64,000 nucleotides of DNA, taken from contig CABYLU010000001.1 of the NCBI GenBank assembly GCA_902519835.1, positions 1 to 64,000 on the forward strand, in the 5' to 3' direction. A program made the translations under genes and the position numbers. The notes below the pieces were generated by a model, which was given only the letters and a program-made list of their open reading frames with translations, was not told the origin of the DNA and searched no databases. The DNA comes from an uncultured Pelagibacteraceae bacterium (lineage in GTDB: Bacteria; Pseudomonadota; Alphaproteobacteria; Pelagibacterales; AG-422-B15). This document shows, in pieces, positions 47,172-55,752 of this stretch (positions are counted from its first letter, which is position 1; the number at the start of each line of letters is the position of its first letter).

Positions 47172-49616
47172 ATGTCAAAGCTTCCTTCACACACAGAGGT
47201 TGTTATTATTGGAGGGGGTATTGCTGGTACAAGCATTGCATATCACCTTGCTGAGAGAAATGTTCAGGTCACATTGGTTGAGAGAAAAAGCTTAACTTGT
47301 GGCACAACTTGGCATGCAGCTGGATTGGTTGGACAATTAAGGGCAACAAAAAATCTTACTAAAATGGCTAAGTATTCAACGGAGCTTTATCATAAGCTTA
47401 ACCAGAAAGAAGATCTATCAGCTGGATTTTTGATAAATGGTTCAGTTTCTATTGCTGAAAATGAGGGACGTTATCAAGAAATGAGCAGAGGCGCGTCAAT
47501 GGGTCGAAGTTATGGATTGGAAATAAATGAAATTTCAATTGATGAAGTAAAAGAGAAATACCCACTTCTCGATACAAAGCATGTAAAAGGAGCTTGGTTT
47601 TTGCCTCAGGACGGTCAAATTAACCCGGTAGACATTACAATGTGCCTTGCAAAAGAAGCAAGAAGAATGGGTGCAAACATTATTGAAAATAACAAAGTCA
47701 TTTCAATCGAACAAGAAGGTGACAAGGTCACAAAAGTTATTACAGAACTAGGTGATATTACATGTGATAAGATTGTTATATCTGCTGGAATGTGGAGTAG
47801 GGAAGTAGGTAAAATGTGCGGGGTAAATATTCCTCTGCATGCATGTGAACATTTTTACGCTGTAACTGAATATTCAGAAGATATACCAAAAAATTTACCC
47901 ATCTTAAGAAACCCAGATGCCTATATTTATGTGAAGGAAGACGCTGGAAAACTTTTAATAGGCGCCTTTGAAAAGAAAGCAAAACCTTGGGGCATGAACG
48001 GTATTCCTGAAGATTTCGAATTTGATAGTTTGCCAAACGATCTTGATCATTTCGGACCTATTTTAATGGAAGCAATGGATAGGCTTCCAATATTGAATGA
48101 GCTTGGCATTAAAACATATTTTAATGGACCTGAAAGCTTCACACCTGATGATAGGTATTATTTAGGCAAAGTTCCTTACAAAGAAAATATATTTGTTTCA
48201 ACTGGCTTCAATTCAATAGGAATACAATCTGCTGGAGGAGTTGGCAAAGTTATGGCTGATTGGATCATAAATGACAAAAGTAAGATTGATTTGTGGGATG
48301 TAGATGTCGCTAGAATATTAGATTTTCAAGATGATGATGAATATCTAAGAGAAAGAAGCTCTGAAACGCTTGGGCTCTTGTACGCTGTACATTGGCCCTA
48401 CTATCAATTTGAAACTTCTAGAAACAAAATTAAATCACCACTTTACGCCCAACTTGAAAAAGAAGGAGCTTGCTTTGGAGAAGCGGCTGGATGGGAAAGG
48501 CCAAATTGGTTTACTAATAATGGTCAAAGACCTCAATATCAATACTCGTATCATAAACAAAATTGGTTTGAAAATGTAAGGAGCGAATGTGTTGCTGTAA
48601 GAAATGATATTGGACTATTTGAACTTACATCTTTTTCTAAGTTTATTATTCGAGGAGATGATGTAGTTAATTTTTTAAATTATATGTGTGTAAGTGAGAT
48701 GAATGTACCAGTTGGGCGAATTATATACACACAAATGTTAAATGACGAAGCTGGAACAGAAGGTGACATTACTTTTACGAGAATAAGTGAAAATGAATAT
48801 ATGTTTGTTACAGGTCCAACTGCACATAATAAAGACTATTACTGGTTATTATCTCATTCAAAAAAATTTAAAAATATAGAAATTATTGACGTTACGAAAA
48901 AATATGGCTGTCTTTCAATAATGGGACCCAACTCAAGGGAGCACCTTCAAAGAATATGTAATGAGGATATTTCAAATGAAACATTACCGTTTGGATTTTC
49001 TAAGAAAATAAATCTTGGCGGCACTGAATGTAGGCTTCATAGAATAACATATGTAGGCGAGCTGGGTTTTGAAATATACATTCCTTATAATAATTTGGAA
49101 AAAGTATTCGATGTTGTTTATGCAAAAAATGGAAAGAGCCCAGTAAAACTTGCAGGCTATCATGCACTAAATTCACTGAGAATGGAGAAAGGATATCTTC
49201 ATTGGGGGCATGATATTGGAGTTGAGGAAAACCCTTTTGAAGCGGGTGTTGGATTTTGTGTAAATCTTAATAAAAAGAATCCTTTTTTAGGACAGGCAGC
49301 ACTTGAAGAAAAGAAGAAATCTGGTCTCAGTAAAAGAAAAGTAAATTTTGCATTATCTAACAATGACTTATTAATTTATCACAATGAGCCAATCTATTTT
49401 GACGGTAAGATTGTTGGTGAAATTTCTTCAGGTATGTATGGTTTCTATTTAGACAAATCATTGGGCATGGGTTACATTTCAAACAATGACAGCTACTCTA
49501 TTGAAGAAATGATGAGTCATCAAAAATTTGAAATTGAAGTTGCAGAAACTAAATATTCTGCAGAGGGGTCAATAAATTGTTTTTATGATCCAGGCAGAGA
49601 AAAAATATTAGTATAG
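47172..49616 (+). CDS. DMGDH/sarcosine-dehydrogenase-like flavoprotein with GcvT domain
   Basis: The 814 residues begin with an FAD-binding DAO domain: VVIIGGGIAGTSIAYHLAER (10-29) and CGTTWHAAGL, whose His48 matches the covalent FAD-histidine site of dimethylglycine dehydrogenase. From about 400 a linker domain and then the folate-binding GcvT domains follow (DIGLFELTSFSKFIIRG, SIMGPNSREHL, SLRMEKGYLHWGHDIG). Family members oxidise an N-methyl amine and hand the C1 unit to tetrahydrofolate. Position between a taurine-type aminotransferase and xsc suggests N-methyltaurines or related betaine-like amines as substrate. Substrate is unproven. Confidence 0.86.
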   Translation: MSKLPSHTEVVIIGGGIAGTSIAYHLAERNVQVTLVERKSLTCGTTWHAAGLVGQLRATKNLTKMAKYSTELYHKLNQKEDLSAGFLINGSVSIAENEGRYQEMSRGASMGRSYGLEINEISIDEVKEKYPLLDTKHVKGAWFLPQDGQINPVDITMCLAKEARRMGANIIENNKVISIEQEGDKVTKVITELGDITCDKIVISAGMWSREVGKMCGVNIPLHACEHFYAVTEYSEDIPKNLPILRNPDAYIYVKEDAGKLLIGAFEKKAKPWGMNGIPEDFEFDSLPNDLDHFGPILMEAMDRLPILNELGIKTYFNGPESFTPDDRYYLGKVPYKENIFVSTGFNSIGIQSAGGVGKVMADWIINDKSKIDLWDVDVARILDFQDDDEYLRERSSETLGLLYAVHWPYYQFETSRNKIKSPLYAQLEKEGACFGEAAGWERPNWFTNNGQRPQYQYSYHKQNWFENVRSECVAVRNDIGLFELTSFSKFIIRGDDVVNFLNYMCVSEMNVPVGRIIYTQMLNDEAGTEGDITFTRISENEYMFVTGPTAHNKDYYWLLSHSKKFKNIEIIDVTKKYGCLSIMGPNSREHLQRICNEDISNETLPFGFSKKINLGGTECRLHRITYVGELGFEIYIPYNNLEKVFDVVYAKNGKSPVKLAGYHALNSLRMEKGYLHWGHDIGVEENPFEAGVGFCVNLNKKNPFLGQAALEEKKKSGLSKRKVNFALSNNDLLIYHNEPIYFDGKIVGEISSGMYGFYLDKSLGMGYISNNDSYSIEEMMSHQKFEIEVAETKYSAEGSINCFYDPGREKILV

Positions 49617-49627
49617 AAAGTATTGTT

Positions 49628-51406
49628 ATGACTAAAATGACCACAGAAGAAGCATTCGTTAAAGTTTTACAAAAACACGGAATACAGCACGCATTTGGAA
49701 TAATTGGATCTGCATTCATGCCAATTTCCGATTTATTTCCAAAAGCAGGCATTACTTTCTGGGATGTAGCTCATGAAAATAATGGCGGTATAATCGCAGA
49801 CGGCTATACAAGAGCGACAGGAAAAATGTCTATGTGCATTGCACAAAATGGCCCGGGCATTACGAACTTTGTTACGCCAATAAAAACTGCATACTGGAAT
49901 CACACTCCAATGCTTCTGGTTACTCCACAAGCGGCTAATAAAACTATAGGACAAGGTGGCTTTCAAGAAGTAGAACAAATGGCATTGTTTAAAGATATGG
50001 TTTGCTACCAGGAGGAAGTGAGAGATCCTACTAGAGTTGCAGAAGTACTAAATCGAGTAATTTCAAAAGCATTCAAAGGTTCCGCGCCAGCACAAATAAA
50101 TATTCCTCGCGACATGTGGACACAAGTTATAGATATCGAGTTGCCGCCAATAATAAAATTTGAGAGACCATCTGGAGGAAGCGAAGCAATAAAAGAAGCT
50201 GCAAAACTTTTATCTAATGCTGACTTTCCAGTAATATTATCAGGAGCTGGGGTGGTCTTAGCTGATGCAATCAATGACTGCAAAGCTTTAGCTGAAAAAT
50301 TAGATTCACCTGTTGCTTCAGGCTATCAACACAATGATAGTTTTCCAGGCAGTCATCCACTTGCAGTGGGGCCTTTAGGTTATAACGGCTCAAAAGCTGC
50401 TATGGAGTTAATTTCTAAAGCAGACGTTGTTCTTGCATTAGGGACTAGACTTAACCCATTTTCAACATTACCTGGCTATGGAATAGATTATTGGCCAAAA
50501 GATGCAGCTATTATTCAGGTTGATATAAATTCTGATAGAATTGGATTAACAAAAAAAGTTTCAGTAGGTATATGCGGTGATGCAAAACAAGTTGCTCAGC
50601 AATTATTAAATAGTCTTTCTCCTGAAGCGGGAAACAAAAATAGAGATGAGAGAAAAGCTCTAATTCATCAAACCAAATCTGCTTGGTTACAAACACTGAG
50701 TAGTATGGACCATGAAGATGACGATCCTGGAACATCATGGAATGAGGAAGCTAGAGTCAGGGATGCAGATCGCATGTCTCCTCGCATGGCTTGGAGGGCA
50801 ATACAGAATGGCTTGCCAAAAAATGCAATAATTTCATCCGACATAGGCAATAACTGTGCAATTGGAAATGCTTATCCAACATTTGAAGAAGGTAGAAAAT
50901 ATTTAGCTCCTGGTCTTTTTGGGCCTTGCGGTTATGGTTTCCCTTCAGTTTTAGGAGCTAAAATAGGCTGTCCAAATATTCCTGTTGTTGGTTTCGCTGG
51001 AGATGGAGCTTTTGGGATAAGCATGAATGAAATGACATCTTGCGCTAGGGAAGAATGGCCTGCAATTACAATGGTGATATTTAGAAACTATCAGTGGGGC
51101 GCCGAAAAAAGAAATTCGATATTATGGTATGACAATAATTTCGTTGGTACTGAACTAGATCCAGAATTAAGCTACGCAAAAGTTGCAGAAGGCTGTGGAT
51201 TGAAGGGTGTTATAGTAAAAACCATGGATGAGTTGACAAATTCACTCAGAACTGCGTGTGAAGAACAGTCAAACGGAGTTACAACTTTTATTGAGGTTAT
51301 TTTAAATCAAGAACTTGGAGAACCTTTCAGACGAGATGCAATGAAAAAACCAGTTGAAGTTGCAGGCATCAATCCTGATGACATGAGCCAAGAGCAACAC
51401 GGTTAA
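49628..51406 (+). CDS. xsc: Sulfoacetaldehyde acetyltransferase
   Basis: Xsc uses thiamine diphosphate to convert sulfoacetaldehyde and phosphate into acetyl phosphate and sulfite. The 592-residue sequence has the ThDP Glu at residue 50 in DVAHENNGGI, MCIAQNGPGITNFVTP, and the diphosphate motif GDGAFGISMNEM starting at 458. It is close to full-length Xsc throughout, including QEVEQMALFKDMV. It starts 11 bp after the flavoprotein. No phosphotransacetylase or sulfite-handling gene is adjacent. Its stop shares TTAA with the opposite-strand methyltransferase gene. Confidence 0.93.
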   Translation: MTKMTTEEAFVKVLQKHGIQHAFGIIGSAFMPISDLFPKAGITFWDVAHENNGGIIADGYTRATGKMSMCIAQNGPGITNFVTPIKTAYWNHTPMLLVTPQAANKTIGQGGFQEVEQMALFKDMVCYQEEVRDPTRVAEVLNRVISKAFKGSAPAQINIPRDMWTQVIDIELPPIIKFERPSGGSEAIKEAAKLLSNADFPVILSGAGVVLADAINDCKALAEKLDSPVASGYQHNDSFPGSHPLAVGPLGYNGSKAAMELISKADVVLALGTRLNPFSTLPGYGIDYWPKDAAIIQVDINSDRIGLTKKVSVGICGDAKQVAQQLLNSLSPEAGNKNRDERKALIHQTKSAWLQTLSSMDHEDDDPGTSWNEEARVRDADRMSPRMAWRAIQNGLPKNAIISSDIGNNCAIGNAYPTFEEGRKYLAPGLFGPCGYGFPSVLGAKIGCPNIPVVGFAGDGAFGISMNEMTSCAREEWPAITMVIFRNYQWGAEKRNSILWYDNNFVGTELDPELSYAKVAEGCGLKGVIVKTMDELTNSLRTACEEQSNGVTTFIEVILNQELGEPFRRDAMKKPVEVAGINPDDMSQEQHG

Positions 51407-52023
51407 ACTCTTTGAAGAGTGTGCATTCGCGACCTTGCACTATCTTTGTGGTTAGGTAAAGCAATAAAAGGTTTTGATAATTTGATATAATTGTACTCAT
51501 TCGATCTTTTTTCTAATTCACGCTGAAATCCAAGTTTTGAGAAAATTTTTTCTGAAATAGAGAGTATGAGATAACCCCCAGGCTTTGTTAATCTAATTAA
51601 CTCCTTGATAGATGACGGTCCAACATGACCTGACGTCAAAACACCTGTGCATATAACTAAATCAAATTGATTTCCTTTTAAACTTGTTTTTTTGCTTAAC
51701 GACTCGCAAACTAGTTTTTTATATATTTTTTTAGAGCGAGCTACTCTTAACATATCTTTTGAATAATCTATCCCTACGATATTATTGTAACGAAGAGCTT
51801 TCAAAACTTCAGCGACATAGCCAGTACCACACCCTGCATCAAGAATTTTTGAGCCTTTCTTTACAGTTATATACTTTTCTAGAATCTGTTTAACTTTACT
51901 TGGGTAAGCGTAGCCCCAGTCTTTTAAGTCACTGTCATAACCGTCAGCCCATTCCCTATAATGTTTTTTTAGGCGGGTTGAATTCTTTTCCTTATAAACA
52001 ATGTTTAGCCATTTTTTACCCAT
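51403..52023 (-). CDS. SAM-dependent methyltransferase (METTL27-like)
   Basis: The 206-residue class I methyltransferase shows motif I ILDAGCGTGYVAEVL (about 59-73), the acidic loop VGIDYSKDML, and LICTGVLTSGHVG as motif IV. The N-terminal HYREWADGYDSDLKDWGYAYP recalls the WBSCR27/METTL27 group. Substrate is unknown. It is encoded against the taurine operon, sharing stop-codon bases with xsc, and diverges from ald. Confidence 0.85.
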   Translation of the reverse strand: MGKKWLNIVYKEKNSTRLKKHYREWADGYDSDLKDWGYAYPSKVKQILEKYITVKKGSKILDAGCGTGYVAEVLKALRYNNIVGIDYSKDMLRVARSKKIYKKLVCESLSKKTSLKGNQFDLVICTGVLTSGHVGPSSIKELIRLTKPGGYLILSISEKIFSKLGFQRELEKRSNEYNYIKLSKPFIALPNHKDSARSRMHTLQRV

Positions 52024-52078
52024 AATGAGCGCTTTCCTCTTTTGAATATTTAATAAATAGTATAAAAATTAGTCATAT

Positions 52079-53194
52079 ATGTTGATCGGTGTTCCTAAAG
52101 AAATTAAGCCGCAAGAAAATAGAGTAGGCCTAACTCCTGAAAGTGTAAAGGAACTTATTGATGATGGTAATGAAGTAATCATTGAAAGAACAGCTGGTCA
52201 AGGTTCAGGTTTTGACGATCAAAATTATAAGGATGTTGGGGCAACAGTTTTTGAAAATGCGCAAGATATTTTCGATCGCGCTGAATTGATTATTAAAGTT
52301 AAAGAACCTCAAGATGATGAAATAAAAAAGTTGAAAGATGGCCAGCTGCTATTCACATATTTACACCTTGCTGCAAGTAAGGCATTGACAGAAGGATTAA
52401 TGAATTCTGGCGCAACATGTATAGCTTACGAAACTATAACTGATAACAATGGAAGGCTTCCATTACTAGCTCCAATGAGTGAAGTAGCCGGTAGAATTTC
52501 AATTCAAGCAGGAGCCAGAGCTCTTGAAATGACAAACAAAGGAAGAGGCGTGTTATTATCTGGAGCAACAGGAGCACCGCCAGCTAAAGTTGTAATTATT
52601 GGATGTGGAGTGGTAGGGTTTAATGCCGCTCTTATTGCCCATGGAATGAAATCAGATGTAACGCTTATTGATCAATCTGAAGCAAGGCTCAATGAATTAA
52701 AAAATTATTTTAATGATGAAGTCAATACATCAATATCAACACCTGAAACTATAGCTGAAGAAGTTAAAAACTGTGACTTACTAATAGGAGGTGTGCTGAT
52801 CCCAGGCTCTAGTGCCCCCAAATTAGTATCTGATGAACTAGTTTCTCAGATGAAAAAAGGGGCAGCTATCGTGGATGTCGCAATAGATCAAGGTGGGTGC
52901 ATTGAAACCAGCAAGCCTACTACTCACGCAGACCCGGTTTATATTAAACATGATGTGGTACATTACTGTGTAACCAATATGCCTGGGTGCGTTCCCCGTA
53001 CATCTACCATCTCTCTAAATCAAGCTACACTTCCATTCGTAAAAAAATTAGCGAGAGAAGGGTTAAAAAAAGCATTATCTGATGACAGGAATTTTATGAA
53101 TGGACTAAATGTTATAAAAAATAAATGCACTCAAGCAGATGTAGCAAGAGATCTGAACATCACTTTTACAAACCCTGAAGATTTAGTTGCTTAA
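52079..53194 (+). CDS. ald: Alanine dehydrogenase
   Basis: Ald oxidises L-alanine to pyruvate and ammonium with NAD+. The 371 residues have GVPKEIKPQENRVGLTP, catalytic Lys75 and His96 (the latter in LFTYLHLA), and the Rossmann segment VVIIGCGVVGFNAALIA. It would regenerate the pyruvate amino acceptor used by the taurine-pyruvate aminotransferase, which explains its location. It shares TTAA as stop codon with the MetE-like gene. Confidence 0.93.
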   Translation: MLIGVPKEIKPQENRVGLTPESVKELIDDGNEVIIERTAGQGSGFDDQNYKDVGATVFENAQDIFDRAELIIKVKEPQDDEIKKLKDGQLLFTYLHLAASKALTEGLMNSGATCIAYETITDNNGRLPLLAPMSEVAGRISIQAGARALEMTNKGRGVLLSGATGAPPAKVVIIGCGVVGFNAALIAHGMKSDVTLIDQSEARLNELKNYFNDEVNTSISTPETIAEEVKNCDLLIGGVLIPGSSAPKLVSDELVSQMKKGAAIVDVAIDQGGCIETSKPTTHADPVYIKHDVVHYCVTNMPGCVPRTSTISLNQATLPFVKKLAREGLKKALSDDRNFMNGLNVIKNKCTQADVARDLNITFTNPEDLVA

Positions 53195-54237
53195 ATACTT
53201 TTTGCGGCCTTTGACAGGTTTTTTAATTTAAGCATTGCCATATCTCTACTCAAATATCCAAGACCACAATCAGGAGCTGCTATAAGTCTCTCTTTATCAA
53301 TATGGTTTAGACAGGAAAGCAATCTATCCCTTATCACATCAATTTCTTCTACTTCACTTGAGGCAACCTTTATTAGCCCAAATATGATTTTTTTTGATTT
53401 ATACAACTCAAGTAGTTTTAAATCATTGTGTCTATGAGCATCTTCAATAGATATGGTATCAATCAGACTATTCTCTAGGGCATCTGCAATTTCAAAATAA
53501 CTTATTAACGGCGCTTTAGGATAATCATCTGCATCAATTTTATCTGGATATCCACAACATATATGAGTAATCTTTTCACAGTCTGTAACTCCATGAAAAC
53601 ATCTTTCAAGATTATCTATTCCAAATTCGATTGCCTCTTTTGATTTTCTTGCAAATAAAGGTTCGTCTACTTGTATATATTTACAGCCAGAATTGACTAA
53701 TGACTTTATTTCTTTATTTATTGCCTCTCCTAAATCTACTCCTAACATTTTATGATCATTATAAAATTCATCAGCAATCGTATCTGTGATAGTCAATGGT
53801 CCAGGTATTGTAACTTTAATAGGGTTTTTTGATATTGACTGATTCAATTCGTATTCTTTATTTAAAAACGATCCATTGAATTCAACTTTATTTGTGATTG
53901 TTGGAAGCCAACAATCATAATTGCCTGTTCTCGCTGTTTTCTTTGTTAGTTTTTGAAAATTGATCCCACTAAGATGCCTACAATGATAATGAATATAATT
54001 TTCTCGTCTCACTTCACCGTCTGTAATAATATCAATCCCGCACTCAATTTGATCTTTAATAATACTCTGTGAGGCAAGTTTTATTTGAAACTCATATTCT
54101 TCTCCAATTTTTTGTCTTGCCTGTTCCCACTTAGATGTTGGGTATTCAGCATCTGTTCCTTTTTCATCTTTGAACCAATCAGGTAAATCTAAGAAATCTG
54201 GTTTAGGATAAGCGCCAATTGTAGTTGTTAAAATCAT
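53191..54237 (-). CDS. Core-MetE-like cobalamin-independent methyltransferase
   Basis: The 348-residue protein has only the C-terminal catalytic half of cobalamin-independent methionine synthase. Zinc-ligand candidates are His225 and Cys227 in THICCGYPD, the Glu in IEDAHRH (265-267), and Cys324 in APDCGLGY; the substrate-loop motif IQVDEPLF is at 188-195. It lacks the N-terminal duplicated barrel used for folate polyglutamate. Relatives take methyl groups from corrinoids or other donors to make methionine. Convergent with ald and close to the demethylating flavoprotein, which may be relevant. Confidence 0.85.
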   Translation of the reverse strand: MILTTTIGAYPKPDFLDLPDWFKDEKGTDAEYPTSKWEQARQKIGEEYEFQIKLASQSIIKDQIECGIDIITDGEVRRENYIHYHCRHLSGINFQKLTKKTARTGNYDCWLPTITNKVEFNGSFLNKEYELNQSISKNPIKVTIPGPLTITDTIADEFYNDHKMLGVDLGEAINKEIKSLVNSGCKYIQVDEPLFARKSKEAIEFGIDNLERCFHGVTDCEKITHICCGYPDKIDADDYPKAPLISYFEIADALENSLIDTISIEDAHRHNDLKLLELYKSKKIIFGLIKVASSEVEEIDVIRDRLLSCLNHIDKERLIAAPDCGLGYLSRDMAMLKLKNLSKAAKSI

Positions 54238-54508
54238 ACAAAAAGTCTATTTATAACAATAATTTAGCCAAGAAATAACTGAGCTAAAAAATAAAAATAA
54301 TAATCATTTTTATCAATACTTTATAGGATAAATCTAAAGTATCTATTTATGGTTAATTTTTATGTATATTTATCATGTATTTAGATAAAGATTTATTTAA
54401 AGAAGTTTTATTAACTTATCAAATTTCTTTCACTTTATTCTTTACAGCTACCTCTATATGTATGAAAATTTTTATTAATTAAACAAATAAATTAAATGAG
54501 GAGTAGCC
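54238..54508. other. AT-rich intergenic region, longest gene-free gap in the window
   Basis: These 271 bp between the divergent MetE-like and binding-protein genes hold no ORF above about 20 codons and no recognised RNA motif. It must contain the promoters for both; several TATTTA-like boxes are present but no convincing -35/-10 pair. GAGGAG just before 54509 is the ribosome-binding site of the binding protein. Confidence 0.5.
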
Positions 54509-55654
54509 GTGAAGAAAATTAATAAAACTCTTAAGGCTGCAAAAGTTTCAAGAAGATCAGTCCTGAAAGGCGCAGCTGCAACTGGTGCAGCAGCAGCTAT
54601 CGGACCTTGGTATATTCCAAATGCTTTTGCTGCTCCCGTTGTTAATGTTTTAATGTGGGGCGAATATTTGCCGGACTCAGTAGTTGCAGATTTCAAAGCA
54701 AAAACTGGAATTACTGTTAACCATACTAAAATAGGTGATAACGGTGAAATTATATCAAAAATGAAAGCTGGTGGTGGAGCCGGTTATGACCTTGCAAGTC
54801 CAACTAATATGAGAGCTTTGCAATGGGCTGACCTTGGCGTACTTGCCCCATTTGATATGAATCGAATAAACACAAGTGCTGTCAATCCAGGAATGCTAGC
54901 TGTCGGTGAGCGTGACTGGAATTTTGGTGGAAAAGGATCTCACTGGGTTCCACAACTTTGGGGTACTGAGTCAATATCTTGGAGAACTGACAAATGGCAA
55001 CCCGATGGACTTCCAAGCTTTGGAGATATTTGGGAACCTAATCCTGGAATAGATGGCGCATTCATGATGGGTAGAACATACTCAATGATGACTGGATGTG
55101 GTATTTGGATGCATCATCAAGGCAAAATGGATTTCTGGTCTTCTTATAACGATGAAGACACAATGAGAAAGAATTGGGAAACAATTACTGAATATTGTAT
55201 TTCCAAGAAAGGAAATCTTGTGAAATTCTGGTCTGGTGCCGATCCACAAAAACAAGGATTCACATCTGATGGTGTTGTCGTTGGACAAACTTGGGATGGC
55301 CCTATAGCAGCAATGATGAAAGCTGGAGAACCGGTTGCGTACCAAACTACCGATGAGGGCGCGTTGGCATGGATCGATGGCATAACAATGTCTGCAAAAG
55401 CTGAAAACATTGATGAAGCTTATGAGTTAATCAATTACAGTTTTACACCAGAAACAGGTGGTCAAACTGTGAATGAAATCGGTTATAACTCAGCTGTTAA
55501 TGGAGCTTCAGACTTTTACTCAGATGAAACTAAAGCTTTAGCAAAAGCAATATACCCGGGGGATACTTCGACCAAGTTAAATCCTTGGCCACCAGAACCG
55601 CCATGGTATGCTGATGCAAGAGCTGAATACGCTAACAAATTTGAAACAGCGTAA
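54509..55654 (+). CDS. Polyamine-type ABC transporter substrate-binding protein, Tat-exported
   Basis: The GTG at 54509, preceded by GAGGAG, opens a 381-residue product with a twin-arginine signal SRRSVLKG (Arg15-Arg16), a hydrophobic Ala-rich stretch and a cleavage site near Ala41. The mature protein follows the PotD/PotF fold: LMWGEYLPDSVVADF, KTGITVNHTK, GYDLASPTN and GALAWIDGITM. Ligand class is polyamine-like; which amine is bound is not readable. A strong terminator follows, so it should be made in excess of the other components. Confidence 0.9.
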   Translation: MKKINKTLKAAKVSRRSVLKGAAATGAAAAIGPWYIPNAFAAPVVNVLMWGEYLPDSVVADFKAKTGITVNHTKIGDNGEIISKMKAGGGAGYDLASPTNMRALQWADLGVLAPFDMNRINTSAVNPGMLAVGERDWNFGGKGSHWVPQLWGTESISWRTDKWQPDGLPSFGDIWEPNPGIDGAFMMGRTYSMMTGCGIWMHHQGKMDFWSSYNDEDTMRKNWETITEYCISKKGNLVKFWSGADPQKQGFTSDGVVVGQTWDGPIAAMMKAGEPVAYQTTDEGALAWIDGITMSAKAENIDEAYELINYSFTPETGGQTVNEIGYNSAVNGASDFYSDETKALAKAIYPGDTSTKLNPWPPEPPWYADARAEYANKFETA

Positions 55655-55682
55655 TTAGTTCTCTAGGATTAATTATTAAGAG

Positions 55683-55714
55683 CGCCCAAGGCATTGTCTT
55701 GGGCGTTTTTATTT
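55683..55714 (+). terminator. Terminator between binding-protein and ATPase genes
   Basis: CGCCCAAG (55683-55690) pairs with CTTGGGCG (55698-55705) around a seven-base loop and is followed by TTTTTATTT. This GC-rich hairpin stands out in AT-rich surroundings. It would reduce read-through and set binding protein above membrane components. Confidence 0.9.
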
Positions 55715-55752
55715 AATCGTGTTTTTTAGTTAAATCATTATAATTTGTAACA

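Noticed and set aside
54238-54508. A riboswitch (guanidine or SAM type) in the longest intergenic gap
   Set aside because: No conserved core motifs or convincing paired helices could be traced by eye.
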